Below are positions 62,808 to 64,000 of a stretch of DNA of 64,000 bases, one piece after another. The stretch covers positions 62,001 through 126,000 of the forward strand of contig CAJPUR010000013.1 of NCBI GenBank assembly GCA_905381055.1, read 5' to 3'. How positions within the stretch are numbered: the stretch's first letter is position 1; every line of letters begins with the position of its first letter. The notes under the pieces are model-generated. The model was given only the letters and a program-made list of their open reading frames with translations. It did not search any database and had not been told where the DNA came from. Origin of the DNA: an uncultured Flavobacteriaceae bacterium (GTDB taxonomy: Bacteria; Bacteroidota; Bacteroidia; Flavobacteriales; Flavobacteriaceae). Made by a program: the position numbers and the translations under genes.

Positions 62808-64000
62808 TTTTTTTAGCTTTTTCTTTAATAACTTCACCTATTGGTTTATTATGAATCTTACTTTCTAACCAGGAAATAATATCTAAGTACAAAAACGATC
62901 TTCGCTCATAAGGATCTTCTTCAAAAACCTTTATCTCATTGTAAAGACCTATAAAACTTTCTTTAAGTTCATGAGGATAAATATCTCCCAATGTCCTTAA
63001 AAACTTAATCATTGACTTTTGGACTGAATGTAAATCATTCATTTTAATCAAAAATTTATATGTATCTCTTAAATTTCTATCCAAATGATAGTCAAAACCA
63101 GCTTCATAATGAGCAATTAAATTTAATATCCTGGTGAAGCAAAGTAAATCTTCTCTCATTTTAAGAGCTTTATTAGAAATGATTTTATTTAGATACATAA
63201 TAGAGTTCTCATAATCCTCGCAACCAAAATACAAACATGCAATTTTATAATAAAAAACCATTATGTGATGTTCATCAATTCTTCCTGAAAATTTAATGAT
63301 ATTGTTTTTTATTTTATCAATTAATAAAATACCTTTTTCAAATTCACCTTCAAGAAAATATAAATTTATTTTATTATTATACTTACAAAGAAAACTCAAA
63401 ACTTCAGTGTTGTCGTTTTTAGGAAAATTAGGGCTCTCAATATTATTGATTAATTTTTTTAGAGTAATTCTAAACTTTCCAGGATATTTAATCAAAAGCA
63501 GAGACTCCATTAAATAATTATTACCTCGAAGATAAAATACAGGATTTGTTTTTATCATTTCTGGATTTTTATCAAACATATCTACCCATTTCATTGAATA
63601 TTTATAACTTGATAAAAAATCTTGAATTAAAAGACTATACCACAAATAAGCTTTGAAATACCAAAGTTTTTCCCTGAAATTTAAATTTTCAATTTTCATT
63701 TTAGGCATTCTTTCAAAAAAGAATTTTGTAATTAATTTAAATTCTTCATCACTTTTCGCGTAACCAGCTTTAATTAATCTCTCATATAACTGAAGAGAAA
63801 GATTTGAAAGTTTACTTGCAATATTATTATCCTTAGTTAATCTATTTGAGTCTGAGATTAAAATTTCAGTTCTATTACTCATACTCCTAGTTATATACTG
63901 GGATTCAATTAATTTTTCTAATTCAACAATTTCAAAAGCAGTATATTTTTCCTCTGATTTTAAAGCTAAAATTTTAGCTTTATCTAATATTTTTAAACTT
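62770..64000 (-). CDS. Conserved helical-repeat protein of unknown function (5' end beyond window)
   Basis: An internal ATG at 63882 gives 370 aa, but the same frame stays open from there to the window edge (…KYTAFEIVELEKLIESQYITRSM), so the gene very probably starts outside. The protein is mostly alpha-helical with TPR-like patterns (NLNFREKLWYFKAYLWYSLLIQDFLSSYKYSMKWVDMFDKNP; DEHHIMVFYYKIACLYFGCEDYENSIMYLNKII), ending in a basic tail (KKINRKERHSIEHL). No signal, TM or catalytic motif. It resembles a hypothetical family common in Flavobacteriia; the function is unknown. Confidence 0.8.
   Translation of the reverse strand, partial: SLKILDKAKILALKSEEKYTAFEIVELEKLIESQYITRSMSNRTEILISDSNRLTKDNNIASKLSNLSLQLYERLIKAGYAKSDEEFKLITKFFFERMPKMKIENLNFREKLWYFKAYLWYSLLIQDFLSSYKYSMKWVDMFDKNPEMIKTNPVFYLRGNNYLMESLLLIKYPGKFRITLKKLINNIESPNFPKNDNTEVLSFLCKYNNKINLYFLEGEFEKGILLIDKIKNNIIKFSGRIDEHHIMVFYYKIACLYFGCEDYENSIMYLNKIISNKALKMREDLLCFTRILNLIAHYEAGFDYHLDRNLRDTYKFLIKMNDLHSVQKSMIKFLRTLGDIYPHELKESFIGLYNEIKVFEEDPYERRSFLYLDIISWLESKIHNKPIGEVIKEKAKKINRKERHSIEHL

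Noticed and set aside
1-64000. CRISPR arrays, IS elements, integrase or phage genes, tRNA or rRNA genes
   Set aside because: Searched by eye: no regularly spaced repeats, no transposase or integrase motifs, and no spacer with a cloverleaf or rRNA-like sequence.

Overview
The window is AT-rich (roughly 70% A+T by eye), gene-dense chromosomal DNA that reads as a member of the Flavobacteriia (phylum Bacteroidota), most like a small-genome marine lineage. The reasons are the lipid A genes with the Bacteroidota-type LpxC-FabZ fusion, PorX (the type IX secretion regulator), bifunctional HisB and HisIE, an outer-membrane TonB-receptor-like barrel, many Bacteroidota-only families (DUF2911, DUF885, DUF4258-like), and promoters built on the Bacteroidota -7 box TAnnTTTG. 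I see no rRNA, tRNA, IS element, prophage or CRISPR array, and no gene-free stretch longer than about 300 bases.

Layout. 0-3.9 kb: DNA repair and small housekeeping genes (mutS2, ung, a SUI1-type factor, a methyltransferase). 3.9-12.2 kb: the most accessory part, with a 34-aa membrane protein, YbjQ, amidohydrolase, DUF2911, sulfatase lipoprotein, an overlapping kinase/nucleoside hydrolase pair, DUF2461 and DUF885. 12.2-19.4 kb: a complete histidine operon (hisG-D-C-B-H-A-F-IE, minus strand), preceded by what looks like a full transcription attenuator: promoter, 18-codon leader peptide with His codons, antiterminator arm and Rho-independent terminator. 19.4-25.7 kb: prohibitin-like SPFH protein, fabG, sucD, efp, lpxA, lpxC-fabZ, lpxD. 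25.8-29.2 kb (plus): porX, tsaE, a DUF4258-like gene, aroB. 29.2-33.5 kb: ppc, an Lrp/AsnC regulator, an M14 peptidase. 33.7-41 kb: XRE regulator plus lipoprotein facing parE-parC, then phoH-purC. 41-49.7 kb: SAM hydrolase, dnaN, a cysteine-synthase-like/acyltransferase pair that could make the sulfonolipid base capnine, an S9 peptidase, and prfB with an intact programmed frameshift followed by a HAD hydrolase and an ArsC-like protein. 49.7-58.8 kb: outer-membrane barrel, two small membrane proteins, fumC, a CPBP protease, a PAS-UbiA fusion behind a DHNA-CoA-type hotdog thioesterase, and dnaK. 58.9-64 kb: YdeP-type molybdopterin oxidoreductase, panB, an RluA-type pseudouridine synthase, and a helical-repeat protein whose start lies beyond the right edge.

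Things most worth a second look: the his attenuator, whose promoter sits so close to the leader ATG that the mRNA would be nearly leaderless; the same tight -7 box/ATG spacing at the oxidoreductase and lpxD; the PAS domain fused to a MenA-like prenyltransferase; the candidate capnine gene pair; a duplicated operator-like sequence between the XRE regulator and the M14 peptidase; a palindrome sitting on the -33 element of the oxidoreductase promoter; and three small membrane-protein genes that a length cut-off would miss. Product names come from reading the translations and recalled family motifs; no database search was possible.
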